DNA of 64,000 nt from Pseudanabaena sp. M53BS1SP1A06MG. GTDB taxonomy: Bacteria; Cyanobacteriota; Cyanobacteriia; Pseudanabaenales; Pseudanabaenaceae. The notes under the pieces are model-generated. The model did no database searches and had not been told where the DNA came from. It saw only the letters and a program-made list of their open reading frames with translations. The stretch is from contig JADBWH010000063.1 of NCBI GenBank assembly GCA_020404105.1, forward strand, positions 1 to 64,000, written 5' to 3'. A program made the translations under genes and the position numbers. Shown here piece after piece: positions 1 through 8,465 of this stretch; position 1 is the stretch's first letter, and each line of letters starts with the position of its first letter.

Positions 1-1
1 T

Positions 2-1030
2 CTTGGCGCAAGATTAGGATTTTCCGCAGGACGTGAAAGCGTTGGCATTTCGGGAATAGCAATAGCAAAGGATTTACCAATCGTGATCGATCAATTAGCC
101 GATCTCATACAAAATGCCACGTTTCCAGAAAAAGAATTTGACCTCAACCTTCAGCGCAATTTATTGTCTCTCAAATCTGAACTTGATAACCCATCTTCGC
201 TAGCAAGGCGAATCTTCCAATCAACTCTTTATCCTAAGGGGCATCCCTTTAATGCGATGAGGACGGAAAATTCCCTGAAATCTCTAAAGCGAGAAGATTT
301 AGCTAAGTTCTATAAAACCTATTACCGTCCCGATAATACGATTCTCACTTTGACTGGGGACTTTGATCCAGCCATTGTTAAACAGTTGCTTGAAGAGAAG
401 CTTGGCAATTGGAATGCGAATGGCAAGGTATCGAAGTTCCAATTCCCGAAAGTGGAGCAGATTGCCCAAACCACAGAGAAACAAGAAGCTCTCGCTGGTA
501 AGACTCAAGCCGTGACAATCATGGGACATCCTAGCATTTCCCGTTCCGATCCGCAGTACTATCCTGCGTTGGTGTTGAATCAAGTCCTTGGTGGTGATAC
601 CTTGGCAAGTCGTCTCGGTACAGAAATTCGCGATCGCCTTGGTTTGACCTATGGCATCTATAGCTATTTCCAAGCGGGTAGACCACCACAGGGCGCATTT
701 ATCGTACAGATGCAAACTAGTGGCAAGGATACACGAAAGGCGATCGCTGCTACGGTAGCGCTTCTTAAGGATGTACGAAATAAGGGCATCACCCAAGCGG
801 AATTTGATGTTGCCAAAAAGAGCTTGATTAATAATTTCGCTACGGAATTTGCTGATCCTGACAACATTGCCGAATCTCTCCTCAGCGATGAAATCTATGG
901 CTTGCCAGTGGGTGATTTTTACAAGTATCCACAACGCATCCAGTCCGTATCTCTAGAGCAGGTTAATCGGGCTGCTAAGGAGTTATTACAACCCGATAAT
1001 CTCCTAATTGTGTCTGTAGTGCCTAAATAG
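2..1030 (+). CDS. M16 family zinc peptidase homologue, C-terminal part (5' end outside window)
   Basis: The frame is open from base 2, before the first in-window start (GTG at 83), and its upstream residues (LGARLGFSAGRES) fit the M16 fold, so the gene begins outside the window. What is visible is the end of one M16 domain and the second domain: the RP.N..L...GDF stretch, then FVFGGDT-like LNQVLGGDTLASRLGTEIR and RLGLTYGIYS, which are typical of the inactive C-terminal half of insulinase/processing-peptidase proteins. The zinc motif HxxEH is not in view. In the family these proteins degrade peptides, often in the periplasm; that role is inference here. A GC-rich palindrome and a terminator hairpin follow the stop. 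Confidence 0.85.
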   Translation, partial: LGARLGFSAGRESVGISGIAIAKDLPIVIDQLADLIQNATFPEKEFDLNLQRNLLSLKSELDNPSSLARRIFQSTLYPKGHPFNAMRTENSLKSLKREDLAKFYKTYYRPDNTILTLTGDFDPAIVKQLLEEKLGNWNANGKVSKFQFPKVEQIAQTTEKQEALAGKTQAVTIMGHPSISRSDPQYYPALVLNQVLGGDTLASRLGTEIRDRLGLTYGIYSYFQAGRPPQGAFIVQMQTSGKDTRKAIAATVALLKDVRNKGITQAEFDVAKKSLINNFATEFADPDNIAESLLSDEIYGLPVGDFYKYPQRIQSVSLEQVNRAAKELLQPDNLLIVSVVPK

Positions 1031-1076
1031 GGATTATTGCCCCGCCTAATGCGAGGTAATAATTCCTATTTAGGTT

Positions 1077-1109
1077 AAGGAGGGTCGGCGCGAAGCGCCG
1101 ACCCTCCTT
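1077..1109. repeat. GC-rich perfect palindrome after the M16 gene
   Basis: Two 15-base arms (AAGGAGGGTCGGCGC and its complement) flank a GAA loop, with no T tract. It could be a mini-element core rather than a classical terminator. Confidence 0.6.
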
Positions 1110-1137
1110 ACCTCAAAAATATTAAGTAGTGCCATTA

Positions 1138-1172
1138 AAAAGGGTGGTATCGCTAAGTTATACCACCCTTTT
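1138..1172. terminator. Bidirectional terminator between convergent genes
   Basis: AAAGGGTGGTAT pairs with ATACCACCCTTT across a short loop, with A and T tracts on the two sides. It lies between the converging M16 and HNH genes. Confidence 0.75.
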
Positions 1173-1666
1173 TAGTGAATAATATATTTCTGCCATTCGT
1201 CATGATTCCCTGACCTTAAATATTTTGTTACTTCAAAATGCAAACCACTATGGGGGCGACGCGGTTGTTTCTTGAGGGGCATCCCTGCTTCCTTCGGTGT
1301 GCGGTTGCCTTTCTTCACATTACACCGCACACAAGCTGTAATAATGTTGTCCCAACTATCAACACCACCACGCGATCGCGGCAAAACATGATCGAGGGTT
1401 AGGTCATCCCCTGTATGCCCACAGTACTGACAGGAATGGGCATCACGATGGAGGATGTTACGACGGGTAAGCGGAATTTCTTTATAGGGAATGCTGACAT
1501 ATTGTAGCATTCGGATTACTGAGGGTAGTGGCATCCCTGGATAGACCATCTTGCCATTATGTTCAACTTGTTCCGCTTTACCTTTTATGACCAACACAAT
1601 TGCACGCTGCCAATTGGTAATGTTCAGCGGCTCATAGGATGCGTTTAGAACAAGGACTTTTGCCAT
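1172..1666 (-). CDS. HNH endonuclease family protein
   Basis: This 164-residue protein carries a zinc-binding HNH module at about residues 79-120. It has C79-x2-C82, the catalytic LDHV with H93, a central N107 (SWDN), and C112-x2-C115. The N-terminal LVLNASYEPLNI is the signature of a small HNH protein widespread and chromosomally conserved in cyanobacteria. It is free-standing, with no intein or intron around it. The fold predicts metal-dependent nucleic acid cleavage; the cellular role is not known to me. The start is the only good ATG before that conserved N-terminus. Confidence 0.9.
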   Translation of the reverse strand: MAKVLVLNASYEPLNITNWQRAIVLVIKGKAEQVEHNGKMVYPGMPLPSVIRMLQYVSIPYKEIPLTRRNILHRDAHSCQYCGHTGDDLTLDHVLPRSRGGVDSWDNIITACVRCNVKKGNRTPKEAGMPLKKQPRRPHSGLHFEVTKYLRSGNHDEWQKYIIH

Positions 1667-1797
1667 TAATATCCAGCGAACTCACAAAAGATGCTAGCAC
1701 AGCTAACCAAAAATCTACACACATCTTGGATAACTAAAATAAAAATCAGGTTTGCTGATTTTTACAGCACTTCGCGCTAGAACTAGAGATATAGCTA

Positions 1798-1887
1798 CAG
1801 CAATCATAAATGGTTAAGTGGAAGCGCTCCCGAAAGGGGAGCGCTTCCACTAACCCAAAAATCTACCAATGATTTAGGATTGCTATA
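1798..1887. repeat. ME-B mini-element, copy 1
   Basis: Imperfect terminal inverted repeats (AGCAATCATAAAT and ATTTAGGATTGCT) enclose a hairpin of GTGGAAGCGCTCCC type. The same ends recur at 32183-32370 and 60857-60948, with different central hairpins. This copy abuts ME-A copy 1. Together the two fill most of the gap from 1667 to 2017; I see nothing else there. Confidence 0.65.
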
Positions 1888-1889
1888 TA

Positions 1890-1989
1890 AGTAGCTAGAC
1901 ATAAGTAAACTAAAAACCGAGAATTTTGTTCCGCCCGCTACGCGGGCGGAACAAAATCTGGTTTTTAGTTTTAATTAAGTTGAGCTACT
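1890..1989. repeat. ME-A mini-element, copy 1 (100 bp, TA-flanked)
   Basis: Ends AGTAGCT and AGCTACT, with a long hairpin centre (TTTTGTTCCGCCCGC paired with its complement) and a TA on each side. Exactly the same length occurs at 36314, 46141 and 54087. Terminal repeats, TA target and lack of coding capacity fit a MITE of the IS630/Tc1-mariner type. In this copy the loop triplet is TAC, where copies 2 and 4 have GTA. Confidence 0.85.
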
Positions 1990-2017
1990 TACAAGATTTT
2001 TATTGGATACCAATTGA

Positions 2018-3235
2018 TTACATTCCGATTAGTTGGGCAACTCGCATTGCTGAGGCGATCGCCCCTTCATGTAAACCATCACCAAGATAGGCTCCCGCAT
2101 AATAGGTATGGTTTTCACCATTGGTGTCTATAACTTCATTGCGATAATGCAAAGCTTCCACTGTATATAGTGGCGTATCATGTTTCTGAACATGAATGAT
2201 TTTATCTGTAGCGATCGCCTGATCTAAATGAAAAGCGAGGCTATATTGCTGTGGCGATCGCAAACCGCATAGTTGATTTAAAGAAGCGTTATATCCCCAT
2301 CCATCAGACGTTTGAAAGAAATCAAACTCCGAAGCTTGCTTAATACCATATTGGGTATACAAGGAAGTATCAGTATGGATTATGGTTTGGGCATGATTGC
2401 ATTGCCAAGCGGAGAAACGTTTTGATTCCTCAAAAGTCGGATCAACAAGTAACTTGAGAATGCGATCGGGTGGTGTGGCAAAAACTACTTTGTCAAATAG
2501 CTCAATTCTGTCATCAGCAAATTGAATCTGCACTGATGTATCGATGCGTCTAATTTCGGTAATTTTATTATTGAGCAGAATCTTGCCCCGAAACCTCTCT
2601 AGAATTTTTTCAATATAGGAATATACACCTCCCTTAATTCTTACCCATTTAGCAAATACATAATCGCGTAATGCAGGGATGACTAATTCGGCAGGAAAAT
2701 TATCAATCAATTCCAATGGCATTGAGTAACTATACATCGTTAGCAGTTTTAACCAATCACAGCGAATACATCTAGGCTTCAAGTAATAGGACATTGGGTG
2801 ATCGTGAAGTTCTTTAGCTTGAGCAGAATGTAAGGTAATCCATAGTCCTGCTGATCGCGCATAGAGTGTATCTATTCGCAGATATTCGATTAGTCGCTGT
2901 AAGCCTGTGAAGTTTTTTTGAATCATCACTGCTGATAGGAAATGACGACCATCTGCTAAAAACAGCCCTGAACCGACCTGTACAGGCTCTAATTCAACTT
3001 CTAATTCCTGCATTAAATCCAAAAAGCTATGAAATGCAACGGGAAACTCTAGTACACCGCTTTCCAGCAGAAATTCGCAATTAGCATGACTTGCTTGTAC
3101 ATTTTTATTCAATGTCCGAATATGACCACCCAACGTCGGCTGTTCTTCGATAACAGTTACGAAATGCCCCTGTTTATCCAGTAGATAAGCCGTCACCAGA
3201 CCGCTAGCGCCGCCACCAATAACTGCTATTTTCAT
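2018..3235 (-). CDS. FAD-dependent NAD(P)-binding oxidoreductase (amine-oxidase superfamily)
   Basis: The protein begins with a Rossmann dinucleotide fold (KIAVIGGGASGLVTAYLLD, about residues 2-20) followed by the GGH motif of FAD amine-oxidase-like proteins. The C-terminus (TYYAGAYLGDGLHEGAIASA) has the usual FAD-contacting YAG..GDG..EGA pattern. At about 400 residues it matches the predicted NAD/FAD-binding protein family often found beside cyclopropane-fatty-acid or carotenoid genes. The substrate cannot be read from the sequence. I chose the ATG at 3235 because AGGTGA lies five bases upstream of it; an ATG at 3241 and a GTG at 3244 are alternatives. A second FAD oxidoreductase lies 160 bases upstream on the same strand. 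Confidence 0.85.
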   Translation of the reverse strand: MKIAVIGGGASGLVTAYLLDKQGHFVTVIEEQPTLGGHIRTLNKNVQASHANCEFLLESGVLEFPVAFHSFLDLMQELEVELEPVQVGSGLFLADGRHFLSAVMIQKNFTGLQRLIEYLRIDTLYARSAGLWITLHSAQAKELHDHPMSYYLKPRCIRCDWLKLLTMYSYSMPLELIDNFPAELVIPALRDYVFAKWVRIKGGVYSYIEKILERFRGKILLNNKITEIRRIDTSVQIQFADDRIELFDKVVFATPPDRILKLLVDPTFEESKRFSAWQCNHAQTIIHTDTSLYTQYGIKQASEFDFFQTSDGWGYNASLNQLCGLRSPQQYSLAFHLDQAIATDKIIHVQKHDTPLYTVEALHYRNEVIDTNGENHTYYAGAYLGDGLHEGAIASAMRVAQLIGM

Positions 3236-3309
3236 ATTCATCACCTGAATGAAGTATTAGAGCGAATTACAAGATTTCTTAGTTCTGATTACAGTGCAGA
3301 TGTAATACC

Positions 3310-3343
3310 AATTCACGAAAGTGTTGCAACACTTTCGTGAATT
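3310..3343. repeat. 34-bp perfect palindrome
   Basis: AATTCACGAAAGTGTTG is followed directly by its reverse complement. It lies between two same-strand FAD oxidoreductase genes and lacks a T tract, so it may be a mini-element core or an RNA processing hairpin. Confidence 0.6.
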
Positions 3344-3397
3344 AAAACCAAACCCAGTAAGATTTTTTAAAACTAAAAATGGCTATACCATTTTTAG

Positions 3398-4927
3398 TTA
3401 AGGAATTGTATCTCCTGATAAATGTTGATATAGCCTTGCTCCTGTCCAAAATGTTGGTGCAAAACCAGGATAACCAGAGGAAGCATTGCAAAAATAGAAA
3501 TTCTTAAGCGATGACTCGTAATTCAACCGACTAATACCCATATTTCGAGGTGTTAAGCTCGAACCATAGGAATTACCATCGGGACAGCCACAGAATCTTT
3601 CATTAGTCGTGGGACTACCAGTAATTTTGAAAACGATATGTTGCCGCAAATTAGGAATGTAGTTCTTTTCGACAACATCAAGAATTGATTCCAAAATCTC
3701 TTCTTTTTTCTGGCGATAGGCTTTGGGGTCAGTATCCTGCAATTGCTTGAAATACCTGTAATTAGCTACTGTCAAGAATTCTATGATTTGACATCCTTCA
3801 GGACAATCGCGTTCTTCTTCAGTCAAAAGTGTGGGTGTTGTAATCGCAAAGCTAGGATTAGAGAAGTCATGCTTGTTATACATCTGAACAAAGGATTCAT
3901 TGAGATCACGATGTCCTGAATGAAAAGTGTTCCACTTGCCAAAGCCGTACTGCTGCAAATCAAGATCCTTGACAACACAGTACGCCATAAAGTTAGAGGG
4001 CGAGTAGTCATAGCCCAGCTTTTGGCGAATTGGTTTAGAGAATTTTTCTAGACCAATCATATGTGCGGCTTTTTGTGGATCAATATTACAAATCACGGTT
4101 TTGCCTGTAAACTCACAGGTTTGATGCGATCGCAAATCCTTTGCTTCGACACCAATTACCGCACCATCTTGAACTCGAAAATTGGTCACTTCATGATTGA
4201 GCAAAACCTCACCACTATTTTCCTGAATGACCTTCACTAAGGAATTAATCACATGCTCAAAGTGCTTAGTTGGATAAAATGCTCCCTTTTGATAACCTGT
4301 GAATAAAATCACCCAAGCATAAAAAGAAAGTTGATTCGGTGGTAATAAAAAATCTGGCCATTGCAGGGCTAACAGGGTTTGCGCCTCTAGTGGCAATTGG
4401 AATTTGTCAAAAACATCTTGGAGCGTACTATTCAAATATTTCAAAGCACAGAATACTGCTCCAAAGCTTTGAAACAACTGACTGGGAATGATAGGCGGCG
4501 CTAATTTTTCTAATCCTTCACTCGTTGTCTGTACTTCCTTAATAAACTTCCTGATTTGAGTCGCATCCTTAGGAAATAGGTCGGACAATCTGCGAATTAA
4601 CTCCTCCGATGAGGATGGAATTTGCAGCGCGTAATTGGGCATGTGCATATGGTCAAAACCATCGCGATCGTAATGCTCAAAGGTAACGGACTTGTCCAGA
4701 TCTAGTTTTTGTAAAACTTGATGAACAGGTTGTCCTTCACCACAGTTCCACACATAATGAAGCTGAGCATTAAATTTATATTTATGTGCCATTGTAAAAG
4801 TATGTCCAAAACCTCCTGCATGTTCATGGGTTTCTAGGAGTTGGACTTTTTTACCAGATTTTGCCATCAAAGCTGCAAATACCAAAGCGGATATACCGCT
4901 ACCGACAATCAAATAATCTGTCTTCAT
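3398..4927 (-). CDS. Phytoene desaturase/retinol saturase-like FAD oxidoreductase
   Basis: The protein has a nucleotide-binding N-terminus (DYLIVGSGISALVFAALMAK) and the GGFGHTF glycine motif, as in the CrtI/CrtH/retinol saturase branch of FAD oxidoreductases. The C-terminus (GYPGFAPTFWTGARLYQHL) matches the conserved end of that group. About 509 residues is the normal family length. These enzymes desaturate, saturate or isomerise polyenes; carotenoid metabolism is a reasonable guess but the substrate is not determined. The ATG at 4927 has AGGAGAGG just upstream and places the fold at residue 2, so it is preferred to the start 24 bases earlier. It may be co-transcribed with the oxidoreductase at 2018. 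Confidence 0.8.
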   Translation of the reverse strand: MKTDYLIVGSGISALVFAALMAKSGKKVQLLETHEHAGGFGHTFTMAHKYKFNAQLHYVWNCGEGQPVHQVLQKLDLDKSVTFEHYDRDGFDHMHMPNYALQIPSSSEELIRRLSDLFPKDATQIRKFIKEVQTTSEGLEKLAPPIIPSQLFQSFGAVFCALKYLNSTLQDVFDKFQLPLEAQTLLALQWPDFLLPPNQLSFYAWVILFTGYQKGAFYPTKHFEHVINSLVKVIQENSGEVLLNHEVTNFRVQDGAVIGVEAKDLRSHQTCEFTGKTVICNIDPQKAAHMIGLEKFSKPIRQKLGYDYSPSNFMAYCVVKDLDLQQYGFGKWNTFHSGHRDLNESFVQMYNKHDFSNPSFAITTPTLLTEEERDCPEGCQIIEFLTVANYRYFKQLQDTDPKAYRQKKEEILESILDVVEKNYIPNLRQHIVFKITGSPTTNERFCGCPDGNSYGSSLTPRNMGISRLNYESSLKNFYFCNASSGYPGFAPTFWTGARLYQHLSGDTIP

Positions 4928-5195
4928 TTTGCCTCTCCTACAGCAATACAAAGATTTGGTAGGTTTTAGAAGTTGATCGTTGCGTCTAGGAATATATGCC
5001 TTAATTTTACTTGGTTAGTTTAAGAAACAGTAATTTAGAAGTTAGATTCGGTTCAAATCAAGCTAAATCGGTTTAAAAATTTACATTTATGAGGTACAGA
5101 GAATAGTTTCCCCGCCGAATGCGGGGTGAGATGAAGTGCGTTATGTCTAGGCGATCGCTTATGATGTTTGAATATAAGGCACAAAGTCAGGAGCT

Positions 5196-5417
5196 ATGTG
5201 TATGATAGTGAATACGTCTTTTAATCAGGTTTTGGATTTGATAGAGGCTATGCCTGATGAAGAACAAATGATTCTATTTGATTTAATCAATAGAAGAAGG
5301 TCTGAGCGCAGGCGTGATGAGATTGCGGCAAATATTGAGGCGGCTGCTAAGGAGTATGAGCAGGGTCAGGTTTTTCGTGGCAGTGTTGATGATGTTATGG
5401 CTGAGTTGCTGAAATGA
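5196..5417 (+). CDS. Antitoxin of a RelE-type toxin-antitoxin pair
   Basis: A 73-residue acidic protein rich in Arg-Glu pairs (RRRSERRRDEI) and helical throughout, as expected of a small type II antitoxin that folds on its toxin. Its stop overlaps the next start by four bases (ATGA), the usual arrangement for translational coupling. AGGAG precedes the start region. No known antitoxin domain is obvious, so the assignment rests on size and on the RelE-like partner. This pair opens the accessory island. Confidence 0.75.
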   Translation: MCMIVNTSFNQVLDLIEAMPDEEQMILFDLINRRRSERRRDEIAANIEAAAKEYEQGQVFRGSVDDVMAELLK

Positions 5418-5698
5418 GAGCTTTAGTATTTGCTTCTTCATTTAAACGTTCTTTCAAGGCTTTGATTCGTGAGAAGAAGGGTATTGAATTAAAGATATCG
5501 GAAAAGCTTGATTTGCTGGTTAGAGATCCTTTTCATCCTTCTTTAAGGACTCATAAGCTTAAAGGTAAGCTGTCTGGCGCATGGGCTTGTACGGTTGAAT
5601 ATGACTGCCGAATTGTATTCAACTTTGCAAAAAATCCTGATTCAGGCGAAGAGGAAATTTTCTTGATTGATGTTGGTACGCATGATGATGTTTATTAG
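5414..5698 (+). CDS. RelE/YafQ-like mRNA interferase toxin
   Basis: The 94 residues fit the RelE/ParE fold. A basic N-terminal helix (SSFKRSFKALIREKKG) is followed by the PFHPSLRTHKLKGKLSGAWACTVEYDCRIVF core, quoted here in its conserved order, and the strand LIDVGTHDDVY, with the terminal H and Y used for catalysis in YafQ-like toxins. Family members cleave mRNA on the ribosome. The gene is intact and overlaps its antitoxin, so the module may be active. A short relic of an hsdS start follows 16 bases downstream. Confidence 0.85.
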   Translation: MRALVFASSFKRSFKALIREKKGIELKISEKLDLLVRDPFHPSLRTHKLKGKLSGAWACTVEYDCRIVFNFAKNPDSGEEEIFLIDVGTHDDVY

Positions 5699-5713
5699 GA
5701 ACGAGGTTGGGTT

Positions 5714-5752
5714 ATGAGTGATGATTTGCCGATGGGGTGGGTTGTCAAGTAA
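5714..5752 (+). pseudogene. Relic of an hsdS 5' end
   Basis: The frame reads MSDDLPMGWVVK then stop. This resembles the N-terminus of many type I specificity subunits (M...LP.GW....L). It lies just upstream of the real hsdS and is cut off by the sequence leading into the inverted repeat at 5766. It is probably a remnant of the original hsdS start. It is too short for certainty. Confidence 0.4.
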
Positions 5753-5765
5753 GATGCAAGGTCTT

Positions 5766-5829
5766 AGATCCCCGACTTTTTTGTGATTGCCACAGTTGTT
5801 TTTGATAGCAAAGAAAAAGTCGGGGATCT
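5766..5829. repeat. Inverted repeat between the hsdS relic and hsdS
   Basis: AGATCCCCGACTTTTT and AAAAAGTCGGGGATCT are 16-base arms around a 32-base loop. A related arm (AAAAAGTCGCGGATCTG) lies near 36260. It may be a small insertion that separated hsdS from its earlier start. Confidence 0.6.
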
Positions 5830-5880
5830 GTGGGTTTATGTTTGCAAAATATCAAATATTAAAATTGCTAGAGATTACAT

Positions 5881-7180
5881 AATGAGTGTGCCAGATTCAG
5901 ATAAAGGGAAATGGGCTATTGAAGAATTACCGAAAAAATGGGAATGGATAGATTTTAATTTGTTTTTTCTTGATGGAACTTCTACAAATAAAAAAGTACC
6001 TCAGAAAGAATATCTCACCACTGGTAAAGTTCCAATCATTGATCAAGGAGAGGAATTTATTGGAGGATATACTAATGATGATTCATTAGCTTATGATGGC
6101 GAATTACCAGTTATTATCTGGGGAGATCACACTCGAATTATCAAATTAGTAAATTCACCTTTTGTTCAAGGCGCTGATGGCGTAAAAGTACTGCAACCTA
6201 GCCGAGTAGTTAATAAACTGTATGCTTATTACGCTATGAAGGCGATTGAGCTACCAAACAAAGGATATAGCCGACATTTTAAATTTCTTAAAGAATCATC
6301 GTTTCCTCTCCCGCCGCTTAATGAACAACGGCGGATTGTGGATAAGTTGGATCGGATAGGCGATCGCCAGCGATCGGCGCGTAATGAGTTAAGCCACATC
6401 CCAAAACTAATTGCGCGTTACAAACAAGCTGTTTTAGCTGCTGCTTGCTCTGGCAAATTAACAGAAGATTTTCGACTATCGAATTCATTATCAATATCTT
6501 CAATATCTCTATCTGAAGTATGTAATTCGATTTCCGATGGAGATCATCAAGCTCCACCAAGATCAGAAACAGGCATACCTTTTATTACAATTTCAGCAAT
6601 AAATGATGGTTCTTTAAGTCTAAATAAAGCCACCAGATTTGTTCCCAAAAGTTATTTTGAATCTCTATCTAAAATTCGCAAGCCTGAAATAGACGACATA
6701 TTATTTACTGTTACAGGCTCAATCGGAATTCCAGTAATTGTTGATACTGATGAACCGTTTGTCTTTCAGCGTCATATTGCGATTCTCAAAGCAAACAAGA
6801 ATATTATTCTTGCAAAGTATTTGCTATACGCTTTAGGTTCTGATCAAATTCAAAAACAAGCTCTTAATATCGCAACAGGAACAGCACAACTAACTATCCC
6901 ATTAGGCGGATTAAGAAACTTCCAGATTCAACTTCCATCTTTAGAAGAACAAAAGGAAATTGTTCGGCGGGTTGAGAAAATGTTTGCGAAGATCGACATG
7001 ATAGAGCAGGAATATCAAAAAGCGGCGAAACTTTGCGATAGATTGGAACAGGCGACATTAGCAAAAGCATTTCGGGGTGAACTTGTACCGCAAGACCCTA
7101 ACGACGAGCCAGCATCGGTACTGTTGGAACAAGTAAAAAGGGAAAAGGAAAAAGGAAAAAAGGGAGTAAAATCAAAGTAG
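5881..7180 (+). CDS. hsdS: Type I restriction-modification specificity subunit HsdS
   Basis: HsdS recognises DNA and bridges the methylase and restriction subunits. The order seen is: target-recognition domain 1 (about residues 1-135), a conserved helical spacer beginning PPLNEQRRIVDKLDRI, domain 2 (from about ISSISLSEVCNSISDG), and a second spacer beginning LEEQKEIVRRVEKMFAKID. The two half-domains and coiled-coil spacers are diagnostic and the length (432 residues) is normal. A GTG start at 5783 would fall inside an inverted repeat, so the ATG at 5881 (MSVPDSDKGKWAIEELPKKW) is preferred. The last 55 bases are repeated downstream at 7569. hsdR and hsdM follow after three TA modules. Confidence 0.9.
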
Positions 7181-7201
7181 TGATCTCTAGAGAGGTGAGC
7201 G

Positions 7202-7426
7202 ATGAGTCCTTTATTAGAAAAAGTTCTAGCAGAAGTTGATCGGCTTGATCTTCAGGAACAGTTGACCGTAATTTCGCACTTGATCGGGCGCTGGCAGCAC
7301 CCCACCAACCAATTACCAAAAACAAGCTTTAGCCGTCAGGATTTATTTGGTTGCCTACGCGGTCAAATTGTCATGAGAGACGATTTTAATGCTCCCCTCA
7401 ACGATTTTGCCGAGTACATGGAATGA
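7202..7426 (+). CDS. VapB-like antitoxin (partner truncated)
   Basis: A 74-residue protein with GAGG at good distance before its ATG. The stop overlaps the start of a PIN-domain gene by four bases (ATGA), which identifies it as an antitoxin. The N-terminal half (LLEKVLAEVDRLDLQEQLTVISHLI) resembles the helical start of many small cyanobacterial antitoxins, followed by a short linker and an acidic tail. The toxin partner is cut short, so this antitoxin currently has no full-length target here. Confidence 0.7.
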   Translation: MSPLLEKVLAEVDRLDLQEQLTVISHLIGRWQHPTNQLPKTSFSRQDLFGCLRGQIVMRDDFNAPLNDFAEYME

Positions 7427-7599
7427 ACTTATTACTAGACACCCACATTCTGATTTGGTTAATTGATGGTAATGAAAAGCTAAACAAAACTGCAAGGCAT
7501 GCGATCGAAGATGAAAGCAATAGTTTGTATCTTAGTATTGCCAGTCTATGCAGTAAAAACACTATGGTGAGCCAGCATCGGTACTGTTGGCACAAGTAA
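7423..7599 (+). pseudogene. VapC-type PIN toxin, truncated and fused to hsdS tail sequence
   Basis: The first 42 residues (MNLLLDTHILIWLIDG... to YLSIASL) are the start of a PIN-domain ribonuclease, including the first catalytic Asp in LLLDTH. At about base 7550 the homology stops. From 7569 the DNA is a duplicate of the hsdS 3' end, read in another frame to a stop at 7599. The remaining catalytic acidic residues are lost, so the toxin should be dead. Confidence 0.75.
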
Positions 7600-7623
7600 A
7601 AAGGGAAAAGGAAAAAGGAAAAA
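7569..7623 (+). repeat. Duplicate of the hsdS 3' end
   Basis: This stretch matches 7106-7160 at 54 of 55 positions (GAGCCAGCATCGGTACTGTT onward), in direct orientation. In its own frame it encodes an hsdS-like tail ending ...KRKTKK before a TAG. The two direct copies bracket the truncated vapBC pair. Confidence 0.85.
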
Positions 7624-7650
7624 GGAAAACTAAGAAATAGGAGAAAAACA

Positions 7651-7923
7651 ATGACTAACCGCGAATTATTGAAACAACACATCGATCAACTTGACGACAT
7701 AGACATACAGCAAATTTCTCAATTTGTTGAATTTCTAATATTTTGTCATCAAAAAAATCAAATAAATATCCAACCTGATCAACCATTAAAAGAAGATCCC
7801 TTAATTGGGTTATTTGCTGGATCTCCTAACCTTGCAACTCAATCTGAAGAAATATTAAATCAAAACATTCAAACCAACTCAGGATGGACATGGAAACCGC
7901 CATCGCAGATACAGGATTTGTAG
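7651..7923 (+). CDS. Putative antitoxin upstream of a broken PIN toxin
   Basis: A 90-residue protein whose first 35 residues (MTNRELLKQHIDQLDDIDIQ) are amphipathic and resemble the N-terminal module of DUF2281-like antitoxins. A polar tail follows and ends in tryptophan-rich WTWKPP. It overlaps the next PIN-domain frame by 34 bases. The start has GGAG nearby. The assignment is from size and gene order; the frame itself is intact. Confidence 0.65.
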   Translation: MTNRELLKQHIDQLDDIDIQQISQFVEFLIFCHQKNQINIQPDQPLKEDPLIGLFAGSPNLATQSEEILNQNIQTNSGWTWKPPSQIQDL

Positions 7924-8303
7924 TCGCTTTACTCAATCGATCAGACACAAGACATCAGGATGTCTTACCCATTTATCTTCAGCGATCGCAGATCCTTCTC
8001 CCTCAAACTGCCTTAGCCGAAACTGCTTATCTAGTTGGTTGAGATGTAGGCATATCAACAGTAGTCAGTTTCTTACAAGGAATCCCCAATATTCGGTTTA
8101 CTGTTATTCCACTCATAGATTCAGACATTCCCAGAATCGCCGAAATATTAGCTAAATATGCAGATAGTTATATTGACTTCGTTGATGCTAGCGTTATGGC
8201 GATCGCAGAAAGATTAGACATTCAAACCGTCCTCACCATCGATCAAAGAGATTTCAGAATGTTTAGACCCAATCACTGTGCAAGTTTTACACTTCTGCCG
8301 TGA
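7890..8303 (+). pseudogene. PIN-domain toxin with one in-frame TGA
   Basis: From the ATG at 7890 the frame reads METAIADTGFVVALLNRSDT, with the first PIN Asp in ADTGF. It continues to LVG, meets TGA at about 8040, then resumes in the same frame as DVGISTVVSFLQGIPNI through YIDFVDASVMAIAERL and TIDQRDF, the remaining PIN acidic motifs. Apart from that codon, a full-length VapC-like ribonuclease of 137 residues is present. A CGA (Arg) to TGA change would explain it. Confidence 0.8.
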
Positions 8304-8465
8304 ACACTAGGCTTGGGCAAAGCATTACCCAATGTAGAGGATCTCAGAAATTAGAGATTGTGGCGGGAATGCTATGCCCCTACAGCGATATCATGTTTTG
8401 CAAATCTAATTTCAAAGCTATAATCATGAAATCTTTAGTTGAAGTTCAAGTTTTACACTATTACC

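Noticed and set aside
299-934. Long minus-strand frame opposite the M16 gene
   Set aside because: It is a shadow frame; the plus strand has clear M16 similarity and continuous coding signal.
5783-5880. GTG start for hsdS at 5783
   Set aside because: The extra 33 codons are encoded by an inverted repeat and do not resemble HsdS. The ATG at 5881 gives a normal N-terminus.
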